Assembly (NCBI GenBank): GCA_964623265.1
Contig: CAZUTK010000028.1
Location: 1 to 34,378 of the forward strand
Direction: 5' to 3'
Length of the DNA stretch: 34,378 nt
Origin: CAZUTK01 sp964623265
GTDB taxonomy: Bacteria > Electryoneota > B3-LCP
Position numbers and translations under genes: made by a program. A model generated the notes under the pieces. That model ran no database searches. It was not told the origin of the DNA and saw nothing but the letters and a program-made list of their open reading frames with translations. Positions 33,171 to 34,378 of this stretch are shown one piece after another (positions within the stretch are counted from its first letter, which is position 1; every line of letters begins with the position of its first letter).

Positions 33171-34378
33171 CTATTGAATGCGAAGTATTTTACCGTCACG
33201 GACAATCTTAACGCCGTTCTTATAAACATCGCCGACCTGATTCACTCCGAAGTAATAGGGCAATAAGCGCTCGTCTTCGCAAGTCCACAACACGAGATCG
33301 GCTTTCCTGCCGATATCGAGAGAACCCACCTCATTTTCAATTCGCAGTGAACGAGCCCCGCCTCGCGTCGCCGCCCAAAGTGCTTCGCGAACGCTCAACT
33401 TGCAATAGCTGCACGCCAGTGTCATCATCAGCGGCAGATTTTGGGACGGGGAACTGCCCGGATTAAAATCCGTCGCAAGTGCCAACTTGCCCCCTTTTGC
33501 CAGGATTCGCCGGACAGGCGGAAAACGATTGAGTCCCAAGAACAAAACGGCACCGGGCAGCACTGTGAAGATCACCCCGGCTTCCACCATCTTTTCCAGA
33601 CCTTGCTCGGAAATATGATCCAGATGATCCGCCGAAGCCGCTCCCAATTCCGCCGCAAGAACCGCGCCGCCGGTATCGGACAGCTGATCCGCATGCAGTC
33701 GCGGGATCAGCCGGTATTTTTTGCCCGCTTCCAGCACATCTCTGGATTCTTCCGCGGAAAAAACACCTTTCTCGCAAAATACATCGCAGAATACCGCTAG
33801 TTTTTCTTCCGCCGCCGCCGGGATCGTCTCGTGAATGACGATATCCAGATAGCGCCTCTTATCCGAGCGGTACTCATCCGGTATCTCATGCGCCGCCAGA
33901 AGGGTGGGTATGAGATCGAGAGGGTGCGATTCATGACAACGGCGGATGGCGCGCAGCTGCTTCAACTCGTGTTCCGTGGCTAACCCGTATCCGGATTTGG
34001 CTTCGATGGTGGTGGTGCCCAATTCGAGAAAGCGATCCAGGCGAGGCAGCATTCGCGCGAATAATTCTTCTTCTGAGATGGCTCGCAACGCTCGGACGGA
34101 AGCGCGGATTCCCCCTCCTTCCGCGGCGATTTCCCCATAACTTTTCCCTTGATTGCGCAGCTCATACTCCCCCGCGCGCGGTTCGGCGAAGGCGGGATGC
34201 GTGTGGCTGTCCACCAGACCCGGCGTCACCAAACGGCCGCCGGCATCTTCGATTTCAGCGTTCCACGCCCTGGCTCTGGGAAGGATTTCGGATTCCGTCC
34301 CAACCAGATGGATCCGCTCATCAAAGAGGATCGCGGCGTTGCGGATCTCTTCCCAGGTGCCGTCTTCGCGAGGATTCA
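33171..34378 (-). CDS. hutI: Imidazolonepropionase, N-terminus cut by the window edge
   Basis: HutI hydrolyses 4-imidazolone-5-propionate to N-formimino-glutamate in histidine breakdown. The frame is open from 34378 (reading NPREDGTWEEIRNAAILFDE) and continues through PGLVDSHTHPAFAEPRAGEY, the amidohydrolase metal-site HxH with its histidine pair. Later family blocks include GKSYGEIAAEGGGI, TTTIEAKSGYG, LLAAHEIP, RLHADQLSDTGG, SADHLDHISE and LATDFNPGSSPSQN. About 402 residues are visible, and the true start is a few residues beyond the right edge. A start at 34232 (MVTPGLVDSH) would drop the N-terminal beta domain and is rejected. No other hut gene is in the window. Confidence 0.95.
   Translation of the reverse strand, partial: NPREDGTWEEIRNAAILFDERIHLVGTESEILPRARAWNAEIEDAGGRLVTPGLVDSHTHPAFAEPRAGEYELRNQGKSYGEIAAEGGGIRASVRALRAISEEELFARMLPRLDRFLELGTTTIEAKSGYGLATEHELKQLRAIRRCHESHPLDLIPTLLAAHEIPDEYRSDKRRYLDIVIHETIPAAAEEKLAVFCDVFCEKGVFSAEESRDVLEAGKKYRLIPRLHADQLSDTGGAVLAAELGAASADHLDHISEQGLEKMVEAGVIFTVLPGAVLFLGLNRFPPVRRILAKGGKLALATDFNPGSSPSQNLPLMMTLACSYCKLSVREALWAATRGGARSLRIENEVGSLDIGRKADLVLWTCEDERLLPYYFGVNQVGDVYKNGVKIVRDGKILRIQ

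Noticed and set aside
1..34378. CRISPR arrays, tRNA, rRNA, insertion sequences, attachment sites
   Set aside because: No regularly spaced repeats, cloverleaf-like sequences, transposase or integrase genes, or terminal inverted repeats were seen.

Overview
The window looks like a chromosomal segment of an uncultured or poorly studied Gram-negative bacterium of the Fibrobacteres-Chlorobi-Bacteroidetes (FCB) superphylum or a neighbouring candidate phylum (KSB1-, Calditrichota- or Zixibacteria-like). The basis is a secreted protein with a type IX-style C-terminal sorting domain (HPNPFN motif), several signal-peptide beta-barrel outer-membrane proteins, two Omp85-superfamily proteins, a sensor kinase with an 'AHQ-GSPLSAL-GW' H-box, and a moderately GC-rich genome with AT-rich promoters. 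I cannot fix the phylum from sequence reading alone. There is no rRNA, tRNA, CRISPR array, transposase or integrase. Genes are packed tightly: many overlap by ATGA, and no gene-free stretch exceeds about 275 bp. Most genes are on the minus strand.

Layout, left to right. (1) 1-5213, minus strand: the start of a glycosyltransferase-like gene cut by the window edge, then a poly-gamma-glutamate (PGA) operon, pgsB-pgsC-pgsW. It is followed directly by a secreted protein with a duplicated domain and an outer-membrane beta-barrel protein. Together they look like a PGA synthesis operon extended with its own periplasmic and outer-membrane parts. (2) 5365-6536, minus: rpmE (L31) and a DUF1385/YqhQ membrane protein. 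(3) 6743-7852, plus: a secreted protein with a sorting domain behind a very good extended -10 promoter. (4) 7871-10536, minus: a CoA-acylating aldehyde dehydrogenase and two small regulators (a Cro/C1 HTH protein and an IF2_N-domain protein) that share a short C-terminal motif. (5) 10761-13738: a small membrane protein (plus) convergent with a patatin-POTRA-barrel protein of PlpD type (minus). (6) 13826-16227, plus: a tandem GT2 glycosyltransferase translationally coupled to a BadF-type sugar kinase.

(7) 16224-24139, minus: an eight-gene surface-glycan operon behind a TTGCTT-17-TATACT promoter. In transcription order it holds a lipid-linked glycan flippase, a methyltransferase, a YfhO-like membrane glycosyltransferase, a second methyltransferase, a degenerate histidine kinase, a polysaccharide deacetylase with an altered first motif, a gamma-carbonic anhydrase and a cupin. 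(8) 24331-31925, minus: glgA followed by an NHL-propeller protein, a 1141-residue outer-membrane protein with a repeated module, and an Omp85 protein. The last three are nearly or actually overlapping. (9) 32044-34378, minus: a GAF-like GGDEF diguanylate cyclase with an intact inhibitory site, and hutI, cut by the right edge.

The common theme is the cell envelope: PGA, glycan export and modification, and outer-membrane assembly. The strongest candidates for something undescribed are the PGA operon with its two added envelope genes, and the NHL / giant barrel / Omp85 module downstream of glgA.
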